This document shows, one piece after another, positions 8,483 through 19,700 of a stretch of DNA of 64,000 nt (position 1 is its first letter; each line of letters begins with the position of its first letter). Position numbers and translations under genes: made by a program. The DNA is from Gammaproteobacteria bacterium (GTDB taxonomy: Bacteria; Pseudomonadota; Gammaproteobacteria; Ga0077536), in assembly GCA_024234975.1 (NCBI GenBank), contig JACKNH010000018.1:16056-80055 (forward strand). Direction: 5' to 3'. The notes under the pieces are model-generated. The model searched no databases, had not been told where the DNA came from, and worked only from the letters and a program-made list of their open reading frames with translations.

Positions 8483-9336
8483 CAATTCTTCTCCCCATCG
8501 CGCTGCAACTGGCGCGCGAAACTCTGTGGCCGTGCGGTGACGGCGTTGAATAGCAGTTCGAGATCTATCTGCGCGTCGGTGCCGGTTGTGTCGGCGTAAA
8601 CCGCACGGAAGCCGCCGACCGCGGGCTCGGCGTACAGCAGGCCCGGCGTCGCATTGTCCGGGCGGGTGGCGGATTGTTCGATGCGGATGCCGGCGCCGAT
8701 GTCCCCCAGCGCGTGGTTCAGCAACACACGCCCTTCATGCAGGATGATGAGCGGGTCGATCAGTGATTCGACATCGCGTACCTGATGGGTGGATATGACG
8801 ACGACGCGGTCGCTGCCAGCGCATTCCGCGACCAGCCGTCGGAACAGGCCTTTGGACGGGATATCCAGGCCATTGGTCGGTTCATCCATGACCAGCAGGC
8901 GCGCGTTGCAGGCAAGGCCGAAAGCCAACAGAAATTTCTTTTTCTGACCCAGCGACAGATTGCGTAACACGCAATTGCGCGGCACCGCCATCTCGTTCTG
9001 GTAGTAGGCCAGCGCGGCGTGGTCAAAGCGCGGGTAGAACGGGGCGCGGATGGCAATGAACTCGCGGTCCGTCACGTTCGGCATATTCATTTCTTCGGGC
9101 AGTACGAAAACGTCCGCCAGGAAGTCGGCGTCACGCCTGGCCGGGATGTGGCCCATGCAGTTGATCCGGCCGCTGTCGGGAAACAGCAGACCGGTAATCA
9201 GCTTGAGCAAGGTCGATTTGCCCGCGCCGTTCAACCCCAGCAGGCCGTAGATATTGCCCGGCTGCAGGTTGAGCGCCAGGCCGGTGAACAGCGGCGCGTT
9301 GTTGTACGCAAAATTGAGCCCCTGGATGTCGATCAC
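8482..9336 (-). CDS. ABC transporter ATP-binding protein
   Basis: The 284-residue protein contains Walker A (GLNGAGKST), an ABC signature of the form LSLGQKKKF, Walker B followed by MDEPTNGLD, and an H-loop in ISTHQVRDVE. The second glycine of LSGGQ is a leucine-glycine variant, as in several ABC-2-type ATPases. It powers the permease encoded next. A TTG at 9351 is also in frame. However, AGGAG lies seven bases before the GTG at 9336, which begins VIDIQGLNFAY and is chosen here. It is the first gene of the operon and lies 17 bases from the palindromic operator. Confidence 0.92.
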   Translation of the reverse strand: MIDIQGLNFAYNNAPLFTGLALNLQPGNIYGLLGLNGAGKSTLLKLITGLLFPDSGRINCMGHIPARRDADFLADVFVLPEEMNMPNVTDREFIAIRAPFYPRFDHAALAYYQNEMAVPRNCVLRNLSLGQKKKFLLAFGLACNARLLVMDEPTNGLDIPSKGLFRRLVAECAGSDRVVVISTHQVRDVESLIDPLIILHEGRVLLNHALGDIGAGIRIEQSATRPDNATPGLLYAEPAVGGFRAVYADTTGTDAQIDLELLFNAVTARPQSFARQLQRDGEKN

Positions 9337-9352
9337 GGCTGCACTCCTCAAT

Positions 9353-9378
9353 TACTGTACTAGGACAATAGTACAGTA
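9353..9378. promoter_or_regulatory. Probable GntR operator palindrome
   Basis: TACTGTACTA (9353-9362) and TAGTACAGTA (9369-9378) form a perfect inverted repeat with 10-base arms and a 6-base spacer. It lies immediately upstream of the ABC/GntR operon. Two-fold symmetric GTAC/TAC-rich sites are typical targets of YtrA-type GntR repressors. It overlaps the predicted -10 element, which fits autorepression. Binding is inferred, not shown. Confidence 0.75.
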
Positions 9379-9393
9379 GTGACGTGGTTGCAA
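9365..9393 (-). promoter_or_regulatory. Predicted sigma70-type promoter of the ABC/GntR operon
   Basis: On the minus strand TTGCAA (9388-9393) and TATTGT (9365-9370) are separated by 17 bases. They match the -35 and -10 consensus at four of six positions each. The -10 lies inside the palindrome at 9353-9378, so a bound repressor would block the polymerase. The GTG start of the ATPase is about 30 bases downstream. Confidence 0.5.
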
Positions 9394-9425
9394 CCCCCTC
9401 GATACATCTTTTTATGTATCGGGGG
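9394..9425. terminator. Stem-loop between Rieske gene and ABC operon (possible terminator)
   Basis: CGATACAT (9400-9407) pairs with ATGTATCG (9414-9421). The stem is extended by C-run/G-run pairing (9394-9398 with 9422-9425) around a single bulged T. It lies just after the stop of the minus-strand Rieske gene. There is no T-tract, so a factor-independent terminator is only one reading. A second regulatory palindrome upstream of the ABC promoter is another. Confidence 0.45.
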
Positions 9426-9440
9426 ATGAACGACTTCGAA

Positions 9441-10520
9441 TCAGGAGATGTCCCGCGCTGCCAGGTGCTCGATGATGCGGCGCATCATCAGCGGCGCGCG
9501 ATCATGAACGATGGTGTTGATGGGGGCATCGGGATTCAGCTTGATACTCCGCTGTTGCGCCTCGATCATCAGGCGATCTTCTTCGAACGCAGCCTTGGCC
9601 AGCGCCAGCATATCCAGCACCAGCTGTGGATTGGCCTGATGTTCGCTGGTGCGCGGTCCCCAGCTGTAAAAGTAGCGCGTGGTGTCATCGGTCATCGGCG
9701 TCACTGCCTGTGCGGTGAAACTGGCGTGCAGCGGCTCGCCGTCGGGTACGCCCAGGTTGCAGCGCTGCGCGGTTCCCGCCGGAAACACCTTTGAATGCAT
9801 CAACAGGATTCCGGGTACGAGATAGTCGTAACTCATCCAGGTGTCGACCAGGCCCGCCGACGCGGCGCCGCTGCCGTAGTTGCCGCCCCCGACCGTTGCT
9901 TCCACCCAGCGCGAGATGCGCACACCGCGTTCCAGCGCCTCTATGGTCGGGGTCTCGCGCGCCAGATCATCGCGGCCGCGCGCGAATGTGTGCTCGTGGG
10001 TGTACGCGAGATGCGAGAAGTCCGTCAGGTTGTCATTGATAAGCTGGTAGTTGGCGCGGTAATCCAGAAATCCGGGGCGCAGCGCGAATGCGTCGTTGCT
10101 TAGACTCATGGACGTTGGAATCAGCGCTTCATCGGCAAGTTCCGGATCGCCCATCCAGACCCAGACCCAGCTGTGGGCAATGACAACGGGAAAGCGATGC
10201 ACACGAAACTGTGCGGGAATATCGCTCTGGCCGGGGATATCGATGCACTGGCCTTCATCATTGAACTTCAGGCCGTGGTACATGCAGCGGATATCGTCGC
10301 CTTCGCGGCGACCGCGCGACAATGGTGCAAGACGATGACAACACTGATCCGCCATTGCAACCGGCGCGCCATCCTCACGGCGATACAACAGCACGGGTTG
10401 GTTGATGAGGGTGCGGCTGAGCAGATCCCTGCTGTGCAGTTCATAGTCCCAGCAGGCTACGTACCAGGCGTTGCGAACGTAGACGGGGGCATCGAGTTCG
10501 CGAGGGCGATTTGTCGCCAT
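9441..10520 (-). CDS. Rieske non-heme iron oxygenase, VanA/TsaM-like
   Basis: The 359-residue protein has an N-terminal Rieske [2Fe-2S] domain with ligands in QCCHRLAPL and CMYHGLKF (C-x-H ... C-x2-H). A catalytic domain follows, with the mononuclear iron motif in NLTDFSHLAYTH (D-x2-H-x4-H). Length and motif order match the vanillate O-demethylase/toluenesulfonate monooxygenase type of aromatic oxygenase, which demethylates or hydroxylates aromatic substrates using electrons from a separate reductase. No reductase gene lies next to it. The ATG at 10520 (MATNRPREL) has GGAG nine bases upstream; the 42 upstream in-frame codons look non-coding. Substrate cannot be told from sequence. Confidence 0.92.
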   Translation of the reverse strand: MATNRPRELDAPVYVRNAWYVACWDYELHSRDLLSRTLINQPVLLYRREDGAPVAMADQCCHRLAPLSRGRREGDDIRCMYHGLKFNDEGQCIDIPGQSDIPAQFRVHRFPVVIAHSWVWVWMGDPELADEALIPTSMSLSNDAFALRPGFLDYRANYQLINDNLTDFSHLAYTHEHTFARGRDDLARETPTIEALERGVRISRWVEATVGGGNYGSGAASAGLVDTWMSYDYLVPGILLMHSKVFPAGTAQRCNLGVPDGEPLHASFTAQAVTPMTDDTTRYFYSWGPRTSEHQANPQLVLDMLALAKAAFEEDRLMIEAQQRSIKLNPDAPINTIVHDRAPLMMRRIIEHLAARDIS

Positions 10521-10731
10521 TGACGGATTCTCCGGAGTCGAATGTGGCGGCGCTGAACCAGCGCCGGGAGGGTGGAATTCTGCCGCTGCCGGTAGCACGC
10601 CACAAGCCGCGCGATTGTTGACTGCGCACAGTGGCATTCCCCCCAACGCTGATGTAAGGTGGCGCGAAATGAGCTCGCCTGAACGAGCCGGCCCGGATCA
10701 ATAACAACAACTTCCATCGCAGATCCGCCAG

Positions 10732-12321
10732 GTGAAAGGAAAACCATTGCGCATACTGCTTGCATCCGCCTGCCTGCTGTTCGTTGCAGCAGCACAGGCG
10801 CAATCCGACGCCATTCCCGACCTTAAATTCACGGTCAACGGCTTTACCGTCACCGGCGAAAACCCGCTGACGCCGGCTGAAACCCAGGCCGTTCTCGAAC
10901 CGTACGCCGGCGAATATGCCGGGCTCGAAGGCCTGCGCGCGGCGACCGACGCGTTGGAGCAGGCGATGGCGTCGAACGGCTTCAGTTTTCACCGCGCCGT
11001 ACTGCCGCCGCAGACATTGGATGGTGGAATTGTCACATTGCGTGTCGTGACTTTCGGCATCAATGAAGTCCGCGTCATAAACAACAGTTATTTCAGTGAT
11101 GACGCGATTCGCGCGAGTCTGCCGGTGCTGACACCGGGCTCGCCGCCGAATCTGCTGCAGGTTGATCGGGCGTTGCAGGTGGCCAATCAGCATCCGCGCA
11201 AGGCATTGCGGGTGAACTTCGCGCAAAGCGAACAGGTTGATGCCATCGACGCGGTGATTGACGTTCAGGAACAGCGTCCATGGCAGGTCTTTGCCGGCGT
11301 CAACAACATCGGTACCGAGGAAACCGGCTATACACGTTTCACTCTGGGTGCGCAGGTGGCGAACCCGCTCGCCAAAGAGCATGTCATCACGGGTACGTTC
11401 ACCAGCTCTATCGATAACTTCGACGACGTGAGCCAGTACGGACTGGTCTACCAGGCCCCGATCTATCGCCTGTCATCCTGGGTCACCGGCTTTTTTGTCG
11501 ATTCCTCGGTCGATATCGGCGGCTTGCAAGGCGTGTTCGATGTGGCCGGCGCCGGTCGTTTTTATGGCGTGAATTTCCAGCATCGCATGTTGCCCATCGG
11601 CAGTTACGACCATACCGTCAGCATCGGCATCCAGGATAAGGAATTCGATCGGTCGGCAGCTTTCATCAGCAATGGCAATGTATTTGCTGCGAACAAAGTA
11701 CGTTCAAGGCCGTTGATGCTGCGTTATGACGGCGTCTACAACTGGTTGCGTACCGCGGTCTCGTTTTACCTCGAGTACGCGGTCAATCTGAGTTTCGGCG
11801 GCTTCAACCGGTTGCAGAATTACGAAGCGGAGCGCAACGGCGCTACCGAAAACTGGGATGCCTATCACGTCGGTGCGGCCATCATTCACCGGCTGGAGAA
11901 TGACTGGTCGATTCACGGTCGACTGGAAGGCCAGTACTCCGGCGAGCCACTGATTCCCGGTGAGCGCTTCGGTATTGGTGGTGAACGTTCGGTACGCGGG
12001 TTCAATGAGCGCGCCGTTTCCGGCGATGACGGCCTGTTCGCGTCGCTGGAATTGTGGACGCCGCCGCTCAACTTCCTGCCGGGGCTGCGCGCGCTGTCGT
12101 TCGTTGACTTTGGCTACAAGCATTTGCAGGAGCCTCTGGATCTGGCATCCAACCAGATTGCTTCAGACACGCTGGCCAGCGCAGGTTTCGGCCTGCGCTA
12201 CGACTGGGAACAACACCTGGTGGCATCGTTCGACTGGGGCATCAATCTGCAACATGCCGACGGTGAAGCGGCCGAGCGCGGCCGTAACAAGTGGCACATC
12301 AATCTCCAGTACCGGTTCTGA
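10732..12321 (+). CDS. TpsB outer-membrane translocator (ShlB/FhaC/HecB family)
   Basis: The 529-residue protein begins with a signal peptide cut after AAAQA. Two POTRA domains follow: residues about 30-100, starting FTVNGFTVTGENPL, and about 105-175, with EVRVINNSYFSDDAIR. A 16-strand barrel follows, ending in the outer-membrane signature QYRF. ERSVRGFNE holds the conserved VRGF of the barrel loop that plugs the pore in Omp85/TpsB proteins. The TpsB exports its TpsA partner, encoded two genes downstream. The reported start is a GTG without a good ribosome site. The TTG at 10747 has AAGGA six bases upstream and is an equally plausible start. Confidence 0.93.
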   Translation: MKGKPLRILLASACLLFVAAAQAQSDAIPDLKFTVNGFTVTGENPLTPAETQAVLEPYAGEYAGLEGLRAATDALEQAMASNGFSFHRAVLPPQTLDGGIVTLRVVTFGINEVRVINNSYFSDDAIRASLPVLTPGSPPNLLQVDRALQVANQHPRKALRVNFAQSEQVDAIDAVIDVQEQRPWQVFAGVNNIGTEETGYTRFTLGAQVANPLAKEHVITGTFTSSIDNFDDVSQYGLVYQAPIYRLSSWVTGFFVDSSVDIGGLQGVFDVAGAGRFYGVNFQHRMLPIGSYDHTVSIGIQDKEFDRSAAFISNGNVFAANKVRSRPLMLRYDGVYNWLRTAVSFYLEYAVNLSFGGFNRLQNYEAERNGATENWDAYHVGAAIIHRLENDWSIHGRLEGQYSGEPLIPGERFGIGGERSVRGFNERAVSGDDGLFASLELWTPPLNFLPGLRALSFVDFGYKHLQEPLDLASNQIASDTLASAGFGLRYDWEQHLVASFDWGINLQHADGEAAERGRNKWHINLQYRF

Positions 12322-12327
12322 ACCGCC

Positions 12328-13740
12328 ATGCATACAGGTCGCCGGAATATGAATAACACGCAAATACAGTCCTCCCTCCGGACATTCACGGCACGCGCAG
12401 CATTGAGTGGATTCGTCCTGCTGCTATCAGCGACGGCCATGACAGACGCGCTGGCGCAGTCAGCCGTAGGGACCGCCGAATTCACCCGCGGTATCGCCAC
12501 CGCCCAGCGGGCCGGATCAGCGCCGCGGTTGATTGGCGAGCAGGCGCCAATCTACGAAGGCGATGTGATCCGCACGGCTGAACGCAGCGCCACGGTCCTG
12601 GTAATGAAAGATGGAACCCGCATCGTGTTGAGGCCGCTGTCGGTGTTCCAGATTCAGACCTTCCGTGATGAAGCCAACAATGAAAGTGCGTTGATGCGGC
12701 TGTTCCGCGGCGGCATGCGCGCGGTGACCGGCAGCTTGAGCAAGCGCAACCGTGATGCGGTGCGCCTGGCCACGCCGGTGGCGACGATTGGTATCCGCGG
12801 GACCGAATTCGATGTCCGGTTGTGCGATGGCGCGGAGTGTCAGGATGACGCCGCCAAAAAGCCATCTCCTGCGGGTCGGGCAGGGTTCATCCGCGGCACC
12901 GTAAGCACCCGCACCGCCGGCGGCGAACTGCGTGGTCTGGCTGTCGGTGAGGCTGTCTACGCCGGTGATCGGGTCGTCACCGATTCGGGCTCTCTTGCGG
13001 TACTGGCGTTGCGCGACCAGTCGCGTGTGACCTTGATGCCCAACAGTGAATTCCAGATCAAGCAACTCGATTACAACCCGGATGAGCCACGCACCGGCCG
13101 TGGTGTGTTCAACCTGTTGCGTGGTGGTCTGCGTACCGTGACCGGTCTGCTCGGTGGGCGGCGGAATGCGTACGCAATGCAGACGCCGGTGGCCACCATC
13201 GGCATTCGCGGCACTGGCTACGACCTGCTGTGTCAGGGTGCGTGTGAAGCGCCGGGCGGTGTGCAGGATCCGAATGGCGATGGCTTGTTCGCGTCGGTCT
13301 GGCAGGACGGACCAATCGATTTCAATGGTGAGAACCCGCTGTACGAGGGGCAGTCGGCATTTCTTGGAAACGCCGCAACGCCTTGGGTCAGCGTGCCGGG
13401 CATACCACTGCCCGGTGACGTACCGCTGCCGACGGAGACGCCGTTACCGCCGAATGTCACGCAGCCACCACCGCCGCCGGATGCACCGGCCGGCATGTAC
13501 GTCACCTGCAATATCGGCAACTGCGTGGTGACGACGGATGAGAACGAGCTCAGCCTGCAAGCAGGTGACGCCAGCTTTGTCGGCGCTGCGGGTGGCGAGG
13601 TGATGGCGCTGGATGAAGGTCCGGCGTTCCTGGTGGAAGACGAGAATTTCCAGATTCTGGCGGCGGGCGGTTCGGCGCGCAGCCTGTTGAGTGATGAAGT
13701 ATCGGCGGGAGGGAGCTTCGAATGCACCGTCGCACAATAA
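12328..13740 (+). CDS. Exported protein with two FecR domains
   Basis: The 470-residue protein has a signal peptide ending near DALAQ and two tandem FecR-type domains. The first covers about residues 55-165 and the second about 185-310. Each ends in the near-identical motif ATPVATIGIRGT / QTPVATIGIRGT followed by a cysteine-containing loop (LCDGAEC, LCQGAC). A proline-rich linker (about 355-385) leads to a small C-terminal domain with paired cysteines (CNIGNC). FecR domains bind or sense in the periplasm, but here there is no sigma factor partner or membrane anchor. Position between TpsB and TpsA suggests a role in secretion or surface assembly. An ATG at 12349 is an alternative start. The stop overlaps the TpsA start by 19 bases. 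Confidence 0.88.
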   Translation: MHTGRRNMNNTQIQSSLRTFTARAALSGFVLLLSATAMTDALAQSAVGTAEFTRGIATAQRAGSAPRLIGEQAPIYEGDVIRTAERSATVLVMKDGTRIVLRPLSVFQIQTFRDEANNESALMRLFRGGMRAVTGSLSKRNRDAVRLATPVATIGIRGTEFDVRLCDGAECQDDAAKKPSPAGRAGFIRGTVSTRTAGGELRGLAVGEAVYAGDRVVTDSGSLAVLALRDQSRVTLMPNSEFQIKQLDYNPDEPRTGRGVFNLLRGGLRTVTGLLGGRRNAYAMQTPVATIGIRGTGYDLLCQGACEAPGGVQDPNGDGLFASVWQDGPIDFNGENPLYEGQSAFLGNAATPWVSVPGIPLPGDVPLPTETPLPPNVTQPPPPPDAPAGMYVTCNIGNCVVTTDENELSLQAGDASFVGAAGGEVMALDEGPAFLVEDENFQILAAGGSARSLLSDEVSAGGSFECTVAQ

Positions 13741-16700
13741 GAAATTTCGCCCCACGGCGGACACTGTGCAGCCGGCTGGTGGCCGGCGCACTGGGCCTGT
13801 TCTGCAGCACCGGCGCCCTGGCCAATCCGCAAGGCGGCCAGGTGGTCTCCGGCAGCGCGCAGTTTGCAACGCCGAATGCAACGACGCTGGAAATCAGCAA
13901 TTCCCCCAATGCGATCATAAACTGGAACAGCTTCAGCATCGGCCAGCACGAGACGACGCGCTTTCTGCAGGAGTCCGCTGCGAGCGCGGTGCTGAACCGT
14001 GTCACCGGTGGTGACCCTTCCGAAATTCTCGGGCAGATGGTCTCCAACGGCCGTGTGTTCCTGCTGAATCCCAATGGCGTGTTGATTGGCCAGAACGCGA
14101 CGATTGATACCGCCGGTCTCATCATGTCCACACTGGACATTGCCAACGAGGATTTCCTCGCCGGTAAACTGGCATTCAGCGGCGACGATAGCAGTGGCGG
14201 CATCGTCAACCATGGCTACATCAAGGCCGGCCCCGGTGGCGAAATCGTGCTGCTGGCACCGAGCATCACCAACGCACCGGTGGATGGCAATGATCTGTCC
14301 GGCATACTCGAAACAGACGGCGGCCAACTGATTCTGGCCGCGGGCCGGGCGATCACCATCACCAGTCTGGACAACGCCGAGATCTCGTTTGAGGTTCAGG
14401 CACCGACGGACGCCGTCGTGAATCTCGGTGCGTTGTTGGCCAAGGGCGGAACCGCGGCGGTACTTGCCGGCACGATTCACCATTCCGGTGAAATCAACGC
14501 CGACAATATCAGTGTCGATGCGACGGGCCGGATCGTGCTCGGCGCAACAAGCGAACTGACTGTGGCTGCCGGCAGCACCATCAGCGCGGCCGGCGGTCGC
14601 ATTGAAATATCTGCGACCAATTCAGATGGCGATGCCATTGCCGCGGTCAGCGGCATGGTCACTACCAGCGATACCACCACTGGTGGCGTGGTCAGCATCA
14701 CGGGCGATACCGTCGCCTTGAGTGGTGCAACAGTGTCGGCGGACGCCGTTGATGGCAACGCCGGCATCGTTCAGGTTGGCGGGAGCGCACAGGGCACCGC
14801 GCTGGCGCTTGACAGTGCGACTACCGTGACTGTTGATTCGGCGTCGACCGTGTCGGCGTCGGCACAGCGCAGCGGTGATGGCGGCGAAGTCGTGGTTTAC
14901 GCGAGCGCAGATGTGGATTTCGCGGGCACCGCGCTTGCGCGCGGTGGACTTGCCGCTGGCGATGGCGGCTACATTGAAGTATCCGGCACGGGCGATGTCT
15001 TGTTCTCCGGTACTGTGGATGTCGGCGCGCCAGGCGGTACGCCCGGTTCGCTGCTGCTGGATCCGAAATTCATCTTCATTATTCCTGGTCAGGTCGTCGA
15101 TGGCCCGTTCCAGGATCCGACGCCGTTTGCCGGCGATGGCTTCGGCGGCAACGGGCTGAGCGTCCTCAGCAACGGCAACATACTCATTCTCAATCAGAAC
15201 GCGGACGCCACCGGCGCTACGGACGCCGGCGAGGTATTCCTGTTCGGACCGGCGGGTAATCTGCTGGGCTCGATCACCGGCACCGCCAACTCGCAGCGTC
15301 TGGGAGCGTTCGGCTTCCGCAACATGAGCAGCGGCGATGTATTGATTGCTGACCCGAACGCAACGGTCGGTGCCAACACGCTGGCCGGCACCTTGCACCT
15401 GCTCGACGGTACGACGGGGCAGGTGGTCGGGCAACTCAATGGCGGCGCCGCGAACGATCAGCTTGGCCTGAGCTTCTTCAGTGAGGTGGCCTACGGCTCT
15501 TTCGGGCAGGCGCCTACCGGCAAAATGATCGTCAATAATCCGCGCGCCGATGTCGGCGGCCTGGTGGATGCCGGAACATCGTTCCTCGTCAGCGAAGCCG
15601 ATCTCTCCATCACCGGTCAACTCAACGGCCAACACACGGGCGATGCGTTGGGTAATGTATTTCCGACCATGTTGAATAACGGCAACTACGTGATCACCGC
15701 CCGTAACGCCGACGCCGGTGGTATCACCGATGCCGGTTCACTGTTCGTTGTTGATGGCTCCACAGGAACTGCAGCATTCCAGCTGGATGGCAATACAGCG
15801 AGTGAGTTCCTTGGCAACAGTGTTGATACCTTCACGCTCGGCAACTCCGTCGTGATTGTCCGTAACGCGCAACACAGCAATGGCGCCGGAGCGGTATTTT
15901 TCCTGTCCAGCGCGGGCAGCGTGATTAATTCCGTGGTCGGTGCAACCGCGGGCGATGGTGTCGGCTCGTTCGGCCTGACCAATCTGGGCAGTGTCCTTGC
16001 GCTTCTGGTGCCCGATGCCGATGTCGGTGGCAATGTGGATGCGGGACAAATCTATTTTCTGGATCGCAATATCGCCACTGCCGGGCAGGTGCTTGGAAGA
16101 ATTGACGGCAGTGCGGCTGATGACAGTGTCGGCCAGCTTTCCGTGACGTTGTTGCCCAGCGGCAATGTACTGGTGCCGGTGCCATATGCTGATGTCGGTG
16201 GCAACATCGACGCGGGCCGGGTGATGATCGTGAGTCCCACTACGACCAACAATCCGCTACTGAATATCACGGGCGATACCGCGTTTGAAAATCTCGGGTT
16301 TGATATTGATCGCTTCACGCTGGGTACGGCATTCCCGATCATCATCAGCGCAGCCCATGGTAACGATACCGGAGCGATCTTCTTCACCGACGATGGCGGC
16401 AACCTGCTGAATACCGTCACCGGCTCGGCCAGCGGCGACCGGCTGGGTGACTGGGGCGTTGATTATTACGGTGGTTCCGAACTGGTGATTGCGGTCCCGG
16501 ATGCCAGTCCCAACGGGACTTCCGGCGGCGGTGAAATCCGCTTCGTTGATCGCACGATCGCGACCGTCGGCCAGGAACTCGGCCGCATCTCCGGCGTTTC
16601 GGATTTCGAGCAACTGGGCAGTGAATCGATCACCCGCTTGTCCAACGGCAACTATCTGGTTGCGTCACCGTTCGCGTCGACGCAGGGGCTCTCGGAAAAT

Positions 16701-19700
16701 GGTCGCGTATTCATCACCGCACCGACCGCCACCGACTCGCCATTGTTCGAACTCGCCGGTGATACGGATTTCGAAAACCTCGGGTTTGATCTGCAACCGT
16801 TTGAGATCAGTATTGATACGCCGGTATTGATAAGCGATCAGCATGGCGGCGGTGTGGGCGAGATCTTCTTTATCGACGCCATCAATGGCGCTGTCATCAA
16901 TTCGGTCGCTGGCGACGCGAATGGCGACATGGCGGCGCAGAGCCTCGAGCACTTCGGCAGTGAAATTCTGCTCCGCCTGCCTCTGGCCGATGCAGCCAAC
17001 TTCACCGACGCAGGACGGATAATTTTCCTCAGTTCTGATCCGGCGACGCTCGGGCAGGAACTCGGGCGCATCGAGGGCATCAGCACCAACAGCCGCCTGG
17101 GCAGCTATTTCCCGATCCAGCTTACCAACGGTGACTACGTCATCAAGGAACCCAACGCCAGCATCGGCGGGCTGACCAACGTTGGTCGATTCATGATTGT
17201 GGATCCGAATACGACCAACGCACCCACGGTGACGGTGGTCGGTGATACGGCGGGCGAACTGCTCGGCAGCGACTATGACGAATTCAGTTATGGTGATTCG
17301 CGTCCCATCATTTTCAGTCCGCAACATGGCGGTGGCGCCGGCGCGATCTACTTCATCGATGGCTTGAACTCCACCGTGGCATCAATATCCGGTAACACGG
17401 GTGATTTGCTCGGTAACGGTCCGTACGACGTACTCCCGGGAGGCAACCTGTATATTGGCGTGCCGGATGCAGGTCCGAACAACGAAGGCCAGGTCATGAT
17501 CATTGACCCGGCGACGGCAACGGATCTGACCGGTGGCTTGCTGGTTGGCAACGCCGCCAACGAGCGCATGGGCGCCAGCTTCAGCGATTTCGATACCTTC
17601 ACGTTGGGCTTTACGGATAACTTCATCGTCAAGTCCGATTTGCACGGCACCGACCAGGGCGCGCTGTTCTTTGTCAACGGCGCCGACGGTTCATTCCAGA
17701 CCTTCAATGGCAGCGCCGGCGATTTCCTTGGCCGCGGGCAGCTGTTCGGATTGTCGAACGGCAATATCGTTGTCACGGTGCCCGATGCCGGCACCAACGC
17801 AAGCGGCAAGGTATTGTTGCTTAATCCCACATCGATGACCGAATTGACGGGCGGGCTGCTGGTGGGTAATACCGCCAACGAGCGCCTGGGCACCAGCGGT
17901 AACGTCAACACCTTCACGCTGGGCGGCAATAACTTCCTGGTGACCAACACCCAGCACGGCAGCCAGGCAGGCGCGATGTTCTTTGTCGATGGCTCGACCG
18001 GCACCTTCAATCTGCTGCAGGGTGAAAACCCGGGCGATCTGCTCGGACAATTCGGCCTGTCGCAACCGTTTGGCGCGACCAACTATCTGGTGCGTGTCCC
18101 GGCCGCAGATCCGAACGGCCTGGTTGACGCCGGAACATTGTTCTTTATTGATGCCACTGGCGGGATCGTCGGCCGGGTCGATGGCAGTGCCGCGGGCGAC
18201 AACCTAGGTCAGTCGATCAACGAATTTACCGTTTCCGGCAGCGTGCTTGCTTTTGTTCCCAATGCCGATGTGGGGCTGCTGACCGATGCGGGATCGTTGC
18301 TGCAGATTGATCGCGCCACGGCGACTGTGGTCCAGCGGATTGATGGAACGAGCGCGGGCGAACGCTTCGGTGCCAGCACCAGCCTGTACAACATCGGCGC
18401 AGGCAGGTATCTCATCCCCAGCACGTTGGCCGATGTCGGCGGTGCGACAGATGCAGGTCGCTTCGTGTTGTTCGACCCTTCGGCAACTGGTGGCAACCAG
18501 AGCACCGATTTCACCTTCAGCGGAAACCCGAATGGATCGCTGACGCTGACCAACCTGCAGATACAGGATTTCCTGAACGGTGGCGCGAGTCTGTCGCTGG
18601 AGGCGAATACCGATATCGTTACCTCGGTCGGCGCCGATATCAATGCTACCGGCGGCAGTCTGTCCTTACGCGCCGGGCGCAGCATTCTCATCAATTCGAA
18701 TATCTCGGTACCGTCGTTGACGCTGGCGGCCAATCTGACGGCCACAGATGGCGTCGTGAGCACTTCGCGTGATCCCGGGCCGGGCGAAATCTGGTTGCTG
18801 GGCGCGCTGCTCGGTGGCAACAGCATTTCAGTGGGCGGCGAGAACATCTACCTGCAACCGACGCTGGTCAACGGCGTCGCAACCGTTTCCGGAATTACCG
18901 CGCAGGGGGCATTGAATCTGAGTGCGACCGGTGACGTGGTGATCGATGGTGCCGCCGTCTCGGGTGGAACGCTCGACGTGACCGCAACCAACATTATGTT
19001 CAGCACGTTGAACTTCAACGGTGCCGACTTCGAATCGGGCGTGTCGTCCGCCGGTGCGATAGCGATGACGGCATCCGGTGATATCGCCCTGGTGGGGAGC
19101 ACTGTCGCCGGCGGCAGTGTCGACATCGAAGCTGCCAATGTGTACCTCGACGGCCTCGATCTCAACGGTGTCGGCTATGCCGCCCGGGTGAATACCCAGA
19201 ACGACCTGACCATCAATTCTCCCGGCGATGTGCTCCTGATCGGCGGCAACGCAATCGGCGCCTTTGCGGAACTGAATGCCGGCGGCAGGTTGACAGTGAA
19301 TGCGGCGAATTTCGGTATGTACGGCGGTACCGCGCTCGATGTCCCTCCGGGAACACGGGTTATTGATATATTCGATAACTTCCAGTTGGCCGAGTCGATC
19401 AACACGACGCAGCTGCCGCCCATCGCACTGGTGTATGCCGGCGGTGAATTGACGGTGAACGCCACCGAGTCGGTAACCTTGCAGGCAGGCGGCTCGGCGG
19501 ATGCCGGCGTGTTGTTGATCGGCTCCGACGTCATCACCGTGCATGCACCGCTGATGGCGCTGCTGACATCCGACCCCAACGCACCCAGCGATCCAACGCT
19601 GAATGCCGATGCATTGATTGTCAGCCTCGGTGGTATCCCACCGGCTATCGAAGTTGCGGACTGCGTGGGTTGCGAGGACTTGTTCGGCGATCCGTTGGGT

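Noticed and set aside
10441..11382. 313-codon minus-strand frame across the Rieske/TpsB divergence
   Set aside because: It overlaps the start of the Rieske gene in another frame and the TpsB signal and POTRA region on the opposite strand. No domain is seen.
13233..14483. 416-codon minus-strand frame opposite the FecR/TpsA junction
   Set aside because: Antisense to two genes with clear signal peptides and domains; no motif in the translation.
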